Positions 35,145-46,156 of a DNA stretch of 64,000 bases are shown in pieces. Source of the stretch: Kudoa neothunni. Lineage: Eukaryota; Cnidaria. Made by a program: the position numbers and the translations under genes. Position 1 is the first letter of the stretch; each line of letters opens with the position of its first letter. Under the pieces are notes generated by a model. That model was not told where the DNA came from and did no database searches. It saw nothing but the letters and a program-made list of their open reading frames with translations. Location of the stretch: the NCBI GenBank assembly GCA_964304625.1, contig OZ199840.1:1426001-1490000 (forward strand), written 5' to 3'.

Positions 35145-36094
35145 AATGTATATAAAGACAAGATTCAATTTGCGGTTTACTAACACACATGAGCATATAT
35201 TATATTATTGGACGACATTGATGAATCTTCAGATAGTTTCAGATGTTTTAAAAATTATTTCAATTACTTTGATAAATTTAAAATATCTGAAAGTTTTTAA
35301 AATAAGGAGTTTATAGATTTTAAATTTGTTAAATGGATCACTAGAATTCAATAATAGGATTAAAATCCAATTATTTCAGGGTTATTATGAACTCTAGCTA
35401 ACATTTTATTTAAATGTTATAATCAGTTGTTAATTTAACAACAGCACCTATTTGTATATATAGAGTAGGTGTGTTTTCTTATAAGTTGTGCACAAGTGCA
35501 CTTTTTATAATAGGATAGGATAATGGTAAAGTATATGACCCTCAGAAACGTCATCTCGCGCTATTTTTTTCTTTAAGATTTTTTTACGAATAGTTTAGCA
35601 TAAAAAAGAATATTAAATTCATTAGATTCAATTCGAAATAAAATTTTCATCAATTTCTAACTCGGGTTAAATCGGAACAAAGTGTAATCTGCGTATTACT
35701 CAATTATTCTCTGAAAAATCGCACATTCTGCAAGCATTTAATTGATTTGTACCTTAATAATTGTTTAGCACATTTTTTACTTATTCTTAAGACATAAGTA
35801 ATTGTTTTGGTGCAAGTTTTTGTCTTTGTGTATTTATTATCATTATATTTTAATTTAAACTTTGTCATGATTATTGAAAAGTTATATTGTGACACCTAAC
35901 AATTAAATAATATATTTTTTAGTTTATAATTTTTTCTCGTTTCTACTTATATAATACAAAGAATTTTATAAGCAAATTATCTTTTTTAATTTTCTATGAA
36001 AATTTAAAAACAATCATTTTTAATGTCCTGCTCGAATTATGCAAAAGATTATTAATAAAAATATTTATGTTAATATTTTTTTTAAATTTATGCT
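35145..36094. other. Intergenic
   Basis: AT-rich, nothing recognised. Confidence 0.4.
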
Positions 36095-38213
36095 TTAAAC
36101 TTTTCGTGCCAACAGGCTACCCTAGTGAACACTTATACAATCTCTTAATGTAAAGCTTAATTATGGGAAATACGGACATTAAATTAATTTTTGTAAGCAT
36201 TCAATCTTTTTTAATACTAAATATATGAATTTTTAAGAAAATTTTGTAAACATTTTACAGCAGCAAACTTTAAGTCATTATATTATTTCATGAAATAAAG
36301 AATACTTTTTCAATAAAATATAACACAAAAATTTTTTAGCGCCAAGTTGGAACAAACCTGGGCCACTACATTAATTATAATAATCTGAATAATGGTAAAT
36401 CGATATCAGAAATAGTTATTCTTTCAAATGTCGATCTACCAGAACCTGACACGGTTTCTGATGATGAAATGGAAGAATATTGCCAATTAAAAGATGATGA
36501 TTTCTGTGTTTCTACGTCCGATGACACTGACTTTGAAAATGATGATGTAGAGTACAATTGGACTAACAAAAGTCTTTTGTTTGATATTCCGGATGATGTT
36601 TTTACTTTAACTTCTTCTTTGGCGAATCACTAATCTAAATGATAACAGATGATACAAACATTTATGCAACTCAATGTGGAATAAATTTTGTTACAGATGT
36701 TGAAGAAATCCAAAAGTATCTAGTGGTCCTCATTTTGATGGTTATTGTTAGAATATGTCGTTATCGCTACTATTGGAGCACATCATTAGATTTTCCACAC
36801 ATATCAAACGTTTTCTCTAGAAATAGATTTGATAAAATTTCAAAATTTATTCATTTTTCAAATAATGAAGATATCATTAAAGATCAAAACTCGGAAAATT
36901 ATGACCATTTTCCTAAAATACGACATTTTTTAGAGCATATACGGTCCTCTTTTTAAAGATAAAACCAGCAATCTGCAATTCAATCGATGAGAAAATGATT
37001 CCCTTCAAAGAAAGGTGCAAAGCCAAATAATACCTCCTTATTAAACCAACCAAATGAGGGTTTAAAGTGTTTGCTCTATGTGGCATCAGTGGCTTAGTCT
37101 ATGATTTTATCGTGTATCATGTATCGTGTATGAGGGAAAACCACCAGCAATTTCACAAACTTGTGGTCAAACTTGGAGTTATTTTGTAGTAAAATTATAC
37201 GAGACTTTACCAACTTCAAGATCCTTCTTTTTGTATTTTGATAAATATTTCACATCTACTCCACTGCAGCAACTGTTAAAGATGCGAAACATCTACTCTG
37301 TTGAACAATAAGAAGGAACAAAATTAAAGATTGTCCATTAACCCCGGTAAAACAATTCAGCAATGAAGGTCGCGATTCGTACGATAGCTTCCAAGATACC
37401 AAAAATGGAATAATATTAACTCAATGGTGTGACGGTTCTGGTGTTACGCTTTCTCCTACTCATTCTTCATCCCAACCCCTTGGTGTAGTTAAAAGATTTT
37501 ATAGAATGGCTAAAAAGACTGCAAATATTGACTACCCGAATGTACTTTCAGGATATAATAAAAAGATGATTGGAGTTGACTTGTCAGACATGTTGATGGC
37601 ACTGTACAAGTTAAACCACAATTGCCTAAAGTTGTATATGCGAATATTCTTTTAGGGAATCAATACCGCCATAACCAATGCTTGGTTATCATATAGACGA
37701 AATACAAAGATTAATGGTGAGAACAACAAAGTAATGGTCCTTTTGCCACTTACTCAGTCTATAAGTGAAAGTTTGATTCACTTCAAAAAATCCAATATGA
37801 TAAAATAGCGTTGGCGTCCTTCATTGGATGATTCTAAAGTTGTAGCTGTTGATTGTTTGCATAAAAACAATCGAAATCCCTGTCAGAGTCAATAAGATTT
37901 GATGACGTTGGCCATTATACTGAAATAGTGGATACAAAAGGAAGGTGCCGATTGTGTAAAAAAAGAACACAATTCAGCTGTATTAAATGTGGAATACCGT
38001 GTTGTATTGTTAAAACTCGAACCGGATTCGATGGAATTTTTTTTTCGCGCGAGTGCCCAATGGTCATTCTGGTCACCACGGCGAAAAATGTTAAAAAATA
38101 ATATTCAAACATTTAATTTGGATTCAACATTTTTTTATATGAGATAAAAAAGAAATATTTATTAAATATAATTTTTATAGCTTGGATTAAAAAATTAGGT
38201 GCAAAAGAGTTAA
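36095..38213 (+). mobile_element. piggyBac transposon, copy 1, about 2.1 kb
   Basis: TTAA at 36095-36098 is followed by ACTTTTCGTGCCAA. TTAA at 38210-38213 is preceded by sequence that reads CTCTTTTGCACCTAA in reverse complement. These are short, diverged inverted ends with TTAA borders, as required for piggyBac. The interior carries a decayed PGBD-type transposase gene in the same orientation. The element keeps its full length but is no longer able to encode its enzyme. Confidence 0.78.
36380..38100 (+). pseudogene. piggyBac (PGBD-type) transposase, decayed
   Basis: Pieces in order are an acidic N-terminal region (about 36380-36630), then EIQKYLVVLILMVIVRICRY and RNRFDKISKFIHFSNNEDI, which match the DDE_Tnp_1_7 core. 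Next come TCGQTWSYFVVKLYE-like and VGVDLSDMLMALYKLNHN-like blocks, and a C-terminal cysteine-rich region (GRCRLCKKRTQFSCIKCG, 37920-38010) typical of PGBD proteins. The reading frame is interrupted in several places, with stops such as those near 36633 and 36955, so it is a pseudogene. Confidence 0.85.
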
Positions 38214-39021
38214 TGCGGGCTAATTTAAGGAACTAAAAATATGTCGAATTTAAGTTTTTTACAGTAACACGTAGTTAGGTACATTGTACATTCATTAAAA
38301 ATATTTTAAAATTTATTTTCTTATAATTTAAATAATTAACAATTGAATTTACTCATATTTTGTATGATAAATCTTAAGTAGAATTGAATTTTGTATTTTA
38401 TAAAAATAGATAATGATTAAATTGTTGTTAAATATATTTTTATACTATTAAACGAAAGCTTATAATAATAATTTTTTTAATATCCTTGAATTTATCATTA
38501 GAATTTCGATTTAATTTTTAAAATAAATAACGCGAAGTGTTAACATTCTTGCGCGTGTACACACACCGTAAAAAATGCGACAAATTTTTATTGACATACA
38601 AAAACAAAATACCTACAATTTTGTTTTTATTTTCCAGTTATATGTTTTTATGTAGCTTTAGCAAAAAATGTACCATAATAGGAACTATAATTCGAGCCCA
38701 CCTTGTTCAATTACTCCTCTTTTTATTTCTGCCTATTTGCCTTAAAATTTCCCACTTGGATTGCAGAGCTGATACATAATTTCCTGGTCAATCAAGTTTT
38801 GTTATTGCTTTAAAATTTTAACGAAAGTAATTTGTTGAAACGGAAATAATAATGGTGATTGATTATTTCTGCGTTCTTCAGTGTAAGTTTTATATTTTTC
38901 ATCACTCTTTGATAATTATTACATGATACAATGAGACACTTTTTAATCTTAATAAAGTTTTTTTTGAATATATTACGATTAATTTAGGATTAGGATTCTT
39001 AAATTTTTCAGCATTAATATA
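38214..39021. other. Intergenic
   Basis: AT-rich spacer between transposons. The open frame at 38537-38779 shows no family resemblance. Confidence 0.4.
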
Positions 39022-39748
39022 CAGTAGGTAACCGGTAATGCGCACTTTCATCAATACGACGTATTCAAAGTTTATAATAGATGATACTTTTTATAATATT
39101 TTTATGATTGTAAAAAGATAAATGTCTTTAAAATCTTTTTGAATTAAATTAGGAATTTACCAATCTGCCGTACCACGTGACTAGCGGATAATACGCACTT
39201 TGTTGGCAAAACCACTTAGATTTTATCCTTTTTTATTGGAAACGAAGGAAAATTTTTGTAGAAATATTAGAAATAATGGAAAATAATTACAAAATATATC
39301 AAAAAGCGCAATAATAGCCATCATTAGACTTTTACAGTATACGCTGCATCCAAATTATGTAGTAAGGTGAAGTTTTTTAAAATTTTAGAGTGAAAATATA
39401 AAAACTTTATTTTCATATTGTACTAAATATAAATATGAAATAAAATAACATTTATAATTTCATAAAACTGACCATTTACTAAATTTTATCCCAATGTAAA
39501 AGGATATAAATATTTTATGAAGATATGACTCGAAAAAAATTTACAAATTATTTTTTAGCTAAATAACCTTAATAATGTATTTTTAGTCATTCTAATCTAA
39601 AAATTAATTGTATCACTCATGACAGAAAATAAGGAAAACAAAATAAATTAACCACTCTCGTATTTCACTGCTTATTATCGGTTGCAACGTTTAGTACACG
39701 CTTTTTGTGATTGTCCCAAGGGAATTACGTACTATCGATTGCCCATTG
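39022..39748. mobile_element. pogo/Tc1-like MITE (727 bp) with TA duplication
   Basis: The left end CAGTAGGTAACCGGTAATGC and the reverse-complemented right end CAATGGGCAATCGATAGTAC pair over about 30 bases. TA flanks each side (39020-39021, 39749-39750). Nearly all mismatches between the ends are transitions. An internal sub-repeat GATAATACGCACTTTG near 39187 resembles the left end. The interior is non-coding. Confidence 0.65.
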
Positions 39749-39750
39749 TA

Positions 39751-41066
39751 CAACGTTTTGAATTCATCTTCAACAAAATCTTTAGGAATAAACGCGGGTA
39801 AGATAACACATTTAATGAAAGTTTTAAAATCTAAGACATTTTTGTTTTTCTAAAGGATAAGTTTTAGACTCTTATCCTTTAAATAGGTTGTCAGAGATGA
39901 AAAGAACCGTATAACACGTTATATTTTGATGTTTTTTTAAGCTCTCTATGTTGTTATTTCAAAATCGATAATCATTGTTTTTAGTAATATCATATTACTC
40001 TTTTCTTTTAGTAACACAAAAAACTAAATGGAATTTTTCTCATACTTATCCGATATCAAAAAGAAAGCTAATAGGTAAACCTGACTGAATAAATCCACTC
40101 GGAGCCAACGTCCTTGAAGTGATAGGGTTTGTCGTGTATCCCCCACAGGACGCAGATTTCTAGCAGGTCAAACTGATAAGTCCGCCTATTAAGCAATCCT
40201 ATACTACCTTACGAATTAGCGAAGCTCTGATATGTTTTGGCGTTTTTCCGATTTTATGATGATTCGCCGGATGTTTAAGCCGCGTACTTTAAACTTATAG
40301 TTTATTGTGTGAGATAGCCACTTGGGAAAAGGTAATCTCTCTCCCAAAGGTGCGGAGGGAATTTTTGCTGCGTAAATAAAAAAAATTATTTGACACTTAA
40401 AAGGACGACATTTAAAAAATATGATTAAATCTATTCACTGATGGATTAATTTAAATTAAAAAACATTTTTTATCGTTTTCGGCTCTTAAAATTAGAAAAC
40501 TTCATTTCGGGGCCATTTCGAGTATTAAAGAATAATAAAAATATTAATTGTACTAAAAACGGGTGTAAAAACACGATACTTTAAAAAATTATGATTTAAA
40601 TCACGTTTATTCAATGATAAATTACATGGATAAAATAATTTTTCTCTTTCCAACTCCAGTAACTCCTCACAAAAAATTGTTTGGTATATAGATATGATAA
40701 CAATATTTCACAGTATGGAATATATTTATTATGAAACCTAAATTAAACACAATTTTTTAATATATCAATTATTAGGACATACATTCGCGCATACGTATAT
40801 ATCAACATGTAAAATTGGACGAAGGATTCTATTTTCCAGTAAAATAAACTACCATAGTACATATGAATATGGGGAAATTTTTATTTAATTATATAAAGTT
40901 CATTATTATCAATATAACTACAAAATATATAAAATAAATATAATTTGAGTGATTAGACAGTGGACATGTAATAAAAAAGTTTCAATAATTTATTAAATAA
41001 AATGTATTTTTATAACTACATAAATATAACGATGAATAGGTTCTCTGTGATAATTTATGTACATGA
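39751..41066. other. Intergenic, 3' of LRRC57
   Basis: AT-rich, but about 40070-40370 is markedly richer in GC with no open frame or tRNA-like boxes. It could be a degraded repeat. No identity can be given. Confidence 0.4.
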
Positions 41067-41957
41067 TTAATCCAATTTTTTCCGATTGGATGTAATTCTC
41101 GACTGAAGCTATAAGTTTAAATTAAACCACAACAATAAAATACAGATGTTACCTGATCAAATCCATCAAGTTGATGCAAAACTGTACTGTTGAAAAGATT
41201 TCCGGTATATTCAAAGGTTGTTATGTGGGTTTCCACGAAAAATTCTCTACTAAAGGCGTTACCAGTGAGTTTGTTGTGTTGAAGTCGTAATATTCGGAGT
41301 TTTTTCATTTTATGGATATTGGTTGGAAGATTTTGCAATAAATTGTGGTCGAAACTCAACTCAGTTATCTACTATAAATAAAGCAACACAATGAAAAAAA
41401 CATTTACATTGCATTCAGATAGATCTGCCTCTACGAGAATTATTTGATTATTGGACACGTCCAAACTTCTTAATGTTTTAATGTCGAAAATTGGCTGTTC
41501 CAATTTTTCAAGGTTATTATGAGAGAGATTAAGATTTTTTAGGGATGTCATTTGTGAAATGGTGTGTGGAATAGAAGAAATTTTGTTGCAACTTATATCT
41601 AATTTTTCGAGCGATAATAAACCACCAATTTCATCAGGTAGTTTGACTTAATGCATTAATATTAAAGATATGACATTATTTGGATGAATTTTACCAATTT
41701 TATTGGATTTAAGATTAAGAATTTTTAACTTGGTAAATTTTCCTATCCAATCAGGAATAATTTTAATGGTGTTAAATGAAAGATCGGCCGATTTAAGTTT
41801 TTCACATGCTGTCTCAAATTCGGGAGGAATCTAAAAGCTCATAACAAAATCAGCTAAACAACATTAAAATTACATGATTCACATGTTTGCGAGAGACATT
41901 AATCATTCCATATTTTGTCGACGACTCTCTGGCATGTCTTACTTGAGCATTTCCCAT
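41067..41957 (-). CDS. LRRC57: Leucine-rich repeat-containing protein 57
   Basis: Five exons on the minus strand join in phase: 41883-41957, 41695-41830, 41408-41646, 41153-41368 and 41067-41102, giving 233 residues (human LRRC57 239). It starts MGNAQVRHARESS, with a glycine at position 2 in a myristoylation context as in the family (MGNSALRAH). About eight LRR units follow (for example LKILNLKSNKI, L.KLDISCNKISSIPHTI, LRSLDVSNNQI, LRILRLQHNKLT). The C-terminal block EYTGNLFNSTVLHQLDGFDQ matches the family EGNLFEIKKLRELEGYDKY, and the end SRITSNRKKLD corresponds to RFTATKKKFA. Introns are 39-52 nt. It is a membrane-anchored protein of unknown function. The frame is intact. Confidence 0.9.
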
Positions 41958-42587
41958 TTTCCGCAAAGATTTGACCTCAAATCACACTATCCTATAGTAA
42001 AATTGAGATGAAAAGCATATAAACTAGAAATATAAATATGAAATCTAACTTTAAGTTAACTAATCAAAACAACAATGGAAAATGGGATTTTTGGGTTGTG
42101 AGAGTAGTCGGACGTTTTCGATTTTTAACCTCAAAGCCGGATTCACTCGGAGTTTGTACATTTATTCATAGAATGTTATTTTTTCCAAATGTGATTTTTT
42201 GTGATATTATAGGGTTTATATATCAATACAAGTGTTAAAATGTAGAACGGTGGCCGCTTTTTCCGATTAAAGATTATAATTAGTTCGTACGTTAATCCTA
42301 TATATTTTATAATAAATTAAGGCAGTGAATTTCTCGAAAATTACTCAAAATATTAAACTCAAAATTTATACATCGTCATAAATTAGTTTAACTTAAGTTT
42401 TCCTTAAATTTCAATATTTTACGTAAACGACAACACAAATACCGGGGATGATACTTATTTTTCATATATTAAAAAAACAACAATTAGAATTAAATATAAT
42501 AGGTTAAATAATTTTTGATCCTTCAAATCATGCTTTGGGCGCGCGTTCTGCTCTTACAATTTGACTAGGTACGCGTTAAGTTCAAAC
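41958..42587. other. Intergenic with a repeat shared with 60.26-60.33 kb
   Basis: Around 42247-42310 the sequence resembles 60258-60330 (GGCCG, then TTTTC-GATTA, then GTTCG, then TTAATCCTATAT). This suggests two copies of an undefined repeat. No gene was seen. Confidence 0.4.
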
Positions 42588-42845
42588 ATGTTTACACTAG
42601 GAACACGATTTGACACCTTAGAGGATCTTAATAATGCCATTTTAGATTACGAACAATCAAATTTTTATAACTTTTATAAGTATCAAGCTAAATCTATTTT
42701 GAATATGCGAGACAGAATTACTAAATCAGTCAATCTAGCTCTACGTTATTATGAGGTTACTTACTGTTGTATTTACAGAGGTAAAAACAAACCAAAATCT
42801 TGTGGCAGTAGAAATAAACCCGCTTTAAACTTTCTGGTACCAACT
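42588..42845 (+). pseudogene. Fragment of a MULE/FAR1-type transposase N-terminal domain
   Basis: A stretch of about 80 residues carries TRFDTLEDLNNAILDYEQSN and ALRYYEVTYCCIYRGKNKP. This is the pattern of the zinc-binding (FAR1/WRKY-GCM1-like) domain that precedes MULE transposase domains in many animals (F.sleel..ai..y...nf, then YYei.Y.CihgG). It breaks off after CGSRNKP, and no catalytic domain follows. It could alternatively be a single exon of a domesticated gene. Confidence 0.5.
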
Positions 42846-43146
42846 GGGGTATTTGAGAGACCCCCACATTATCTATTTTTATAATTCAAAAATCAGCCTC
42901 TGATAGTCTTCAAAGTTTCCGAATTTCTCTAATATTATTATTTCGATATTTTAATAAAAATAAGTTTTTTATAATATGATTAATTCTAATGAATAAATTC
43001 CAAATTAATGCTACCCGTTAATTTTGAATGCATCGGACTATGTTTCTAATGTTACATATTTGTTTTATATATATTGAAGATAGCTTTAACAGTCGAAAAT
43101 TTAATAATATCCGTTCTAAATATTACCGCTATTGGATTAATTAGGA

Positions 43147-45397
43147 TTAATCCGACCAAGCCGAGCACAAAGTTTTTCTTGCGGATATTGAGGTAATAAT
43201 TGTTAAATTACTCTTTTGATGCATCCGTAATATTTAGTATGAGACTAGACCAAACTATTGAATGATGTTGGATGTTGAAAAAATTATTGAAGATTTTTCT
43301 TCTGTAAATAATGATAGCTGCTCAGAATATAAAATATCTGAATCAGCTGATTGTGTTATTAGTGATATAAATAATGATGAAGATTTTCAAAGTGACGTTA
43401 AATTTCGATTAACTAGATCCCATTGATGATTCTATTTTTTTCTCCCCCATCTGGTCTTGAATGGTTCAAATGAATTTGTTCGAAAACTAAATCACATTAC
43501 ATCGTTACTTCACCCACAGGCATTTTAGAAGAACCTAAAAATATAACGTCCACTTTTTATGCTTCTGAGTTGTTTATGTCGAAAGACAATTGATGAGGTT
43601 GTGAATACACCAACAAATATAGTGAAGAAACTAACCCAGAGAGTCACGCAACAATATCTAAAGATGAAATAAAAGCATTTATAGGCATATTAATTGCTGC
43701 TGGGCGTTCAAATGGTAAGATGCTTGCTCACAGGAGTATGTGGGATGGTAGCCTATTGTTCAACCAATTATTCTTCCCCACAGTGATGCTCAGAAACTGG
43801 TCCACTTAAATTTATAGAAAAATCCATTTCGACGATAAAACAAATAGAATTTATTGGTTTCAAACTGAAAATTACCAATTTGAACCTTGTCGCCAAGTCT
43901 TCAATCTATTTACTGAAAATTGCCTGAAGTATTATTCACCTGACACGCATATTACAGTCGGCGAAAGGTGAGTAAGGTTTCGGGGTAAATGCCCGTTTCG
44001 AGTATATAGAAAAGTAATCCTGGACGATTCGGAATCAAACTTTGGGGGCTGCAGACACGGAAACGTCATACCTACTGAATATTCAGCCTTATACTGGGAA
44101 GGTTGGTGGAATAAGGATAAAAATAAACATTATTTATTGTTTTGATTGTTCCGATTCTTTTGAACAAATTTTATTAATTTTTTTTATACTGAATATGTTT
44201 GCAATTTAGAAATTATACAAAAATTTTTATTCAAAATTAAATACAATATATAATTCATTCTACGATCTCTGATGCATTAACATTTATGGTATATACAATT
44301 TTAATCGATTATAATAAATGAATTTTACCTAAGGCCCAGCGGATTTTCATTTTTTGAATGTACACACAATTACGCCATTCGGGAGAAAAAATATCTGTCT
44401 GTTGAACAAACGAATAAAATTAACCCCGATATAGAGAAAAAAATATTCTAATTTATGTTTACGTTACTATTTTTCCAACTTCAAAAATAATAAAATAATG
44501 GCAAGACAAAAATGATTTTGTTGTACATATAAATATTAAAATATAACAAATTTGTTGACTATTATTTTTGGCGTATTAAACATTGATGTTAAAATTATGC
44601 AAACTTTGCTCATTGCATCATTTATCGTTTTTAAATATTATCATTTTATGTACTATTTAATGGAAGTAGCTATTGATGCGACAAACAATATTCAGAGGTC
44701 ACTAATTTTGGGTATTATTTAACTATTTCTAGTCCACCGCTTCACTCTTAACAGCCAGGAATAATTAAATAGAGCAGGTTATAAACAATTAAATCTGTAT
44801 ATCGTTTGTGAGCAAGAGTCATTGAGATTAAAAATTTCCATCGCATAAAGGCATAATGCCGTTTAGAACTAAATTTTACCATGCATATAGCCTCTGTCTA
44901 AAAAAATTTAGGAAATAATATAAATCAATATTGGATTATAGAAGTCTTCGCTCGTATGGCTTAATGACTGATCAAAGCGGCTATCACACCATACACCCAC
45001 TAATTACGGCTTCCGCGACTTCACCGAACAGCGATGGGTATTTAGTTGTTCCGATAGTCGTGATTTTGTCGAATTATTCATAATATTTTGATCATTAGTC
45101 TTCCAAAGAACCTTTTTTGATATAAAAACGATAATGTTTGCTAATTATGTTACATTTTGATGCATTTGTATCATTATTTTTGCTATGGTTTTCGTCATAA
45201 ACAAAATGAGTTATATATAGATCAAATAACAAAAACTAATCTTATTTGACATGAATTATCATATTTATGTCTTTAATTTTCGGTGAAATAATTTTGAGCA
45301 GATTGAACAAGTTTAAGATGCATTTTGGGTGAGGCACGTTAGTGACCCCAGTTGGTCACTCGCGTTCTGTTGTAGTAGCTGGTACAGGAAGGGTTAA
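43147..45397 (+). mobile_element. piggyBac transposon, copy 2, about 2.25 kb
   Basis: The right end, reverse-complemented, is TTAACCCTTCCTGTACC with the sub-terminal motif CTGGGGTCACTAACG. The left border is placed at the TTAA near 43147 (TTAATCCGACCAAGCCGAGC), which is less certain. The transposase remnant occupies 43270-44140. The family differs from copy 1. About 1.2 kb downstream of the coding part is non-coding. Confidence 0.65.
43270..44140 (+). pseudogene. piggyBac (PGBD-type) transposase, decayed
   Basis: Recognisable parts are KDEIKAFIGILIAAGRSNGK, MLAHRSMWDGSLLFNQLFFP, KIHFDDKTNRIYWFQTENY, FEPCRQVFNLFTENCLKYY, and RGKCPFRVYRKVILDDSES. These follow the order of the DDE_Tnp_1_7 domain of PGBD proteins. 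Stops and frame changes interrupt it, and the C-terminal third beyond the 'GKCPFRVY' block is not recognisable. It is a pseudogene. Confidence 0.85.
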
Positions 45398-46156
45398 TTC
45401 TTAACGCCAAAAGTATTTTTAGTATTTGATTTAAATTCATAACGTGGTTATAATTATCTATTGACAAATTATTTTCAATTTTGTTCATAGTCGTCTTCAG
45501 TTTAACCGACCAACACTTATTTTGGCAACTGAAAGATTTTTATTGTCTCATACAGTGTCTTTTAAGTGGAAATAGAATAGTTTTAATATAAATCGCAACT
45601 TTTGTTGCGCGTGTGCGATAGGGGGGGTTTCTCGTTGTCGTTAGTTTTAATAAATTATATAATTTAGTTATTTTTTAATGATTTTTATATTTTCTTCAAT
45701 ACTTTCATTCAATGGGATATATTATTGATCACCTGGTTTAAAAATACACGCAGATAAACAAGAAATCAAGTGGGAATTATTAGATAAATAGTGACGGGAT
45801 TATTTGCATCAATGAATTATGGGTTAATTACATTCTGAAAAATTTCTAATAGTTATAAATTATGATTTCAACAAATACATTGCTTTAAAGCATATTGAAT
45901 TTGTTATTGCGTTATAAATTATATTGTGATTAAGTGAGTTAGTGATTATTTTTGTTAATTGTTGGCTAAATACAGAAACTTGATAGGAGCAGTTAATGAT
46001 GATGGCAGTTGAAATAATATATTTTGGAATAATTATGGTAGATAATTCGTATTTCACTGACATTTGTAGACAATGAATTAATCGTTATTCTTCTTAATAG
46101 GTATTATTCATATAAATTAAGTCTGAATCATCTATTGATAATTAAATAGGACCAAT
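45398..46156. other. Intergenic, upstream of the seven-domain surface protein
   Basis: AT-rich apart from a G-run near 45621. No gene was recognised. It presumably includes the promoter of the gene at 46157. Confidence 0.4.

Noticed and set aside
40070-40370. GC-richer patch considered as a tRNA-derived SINE or RNA gene
   Set aside because: No A and B box pair, no cloverleaf and no second copy seen.
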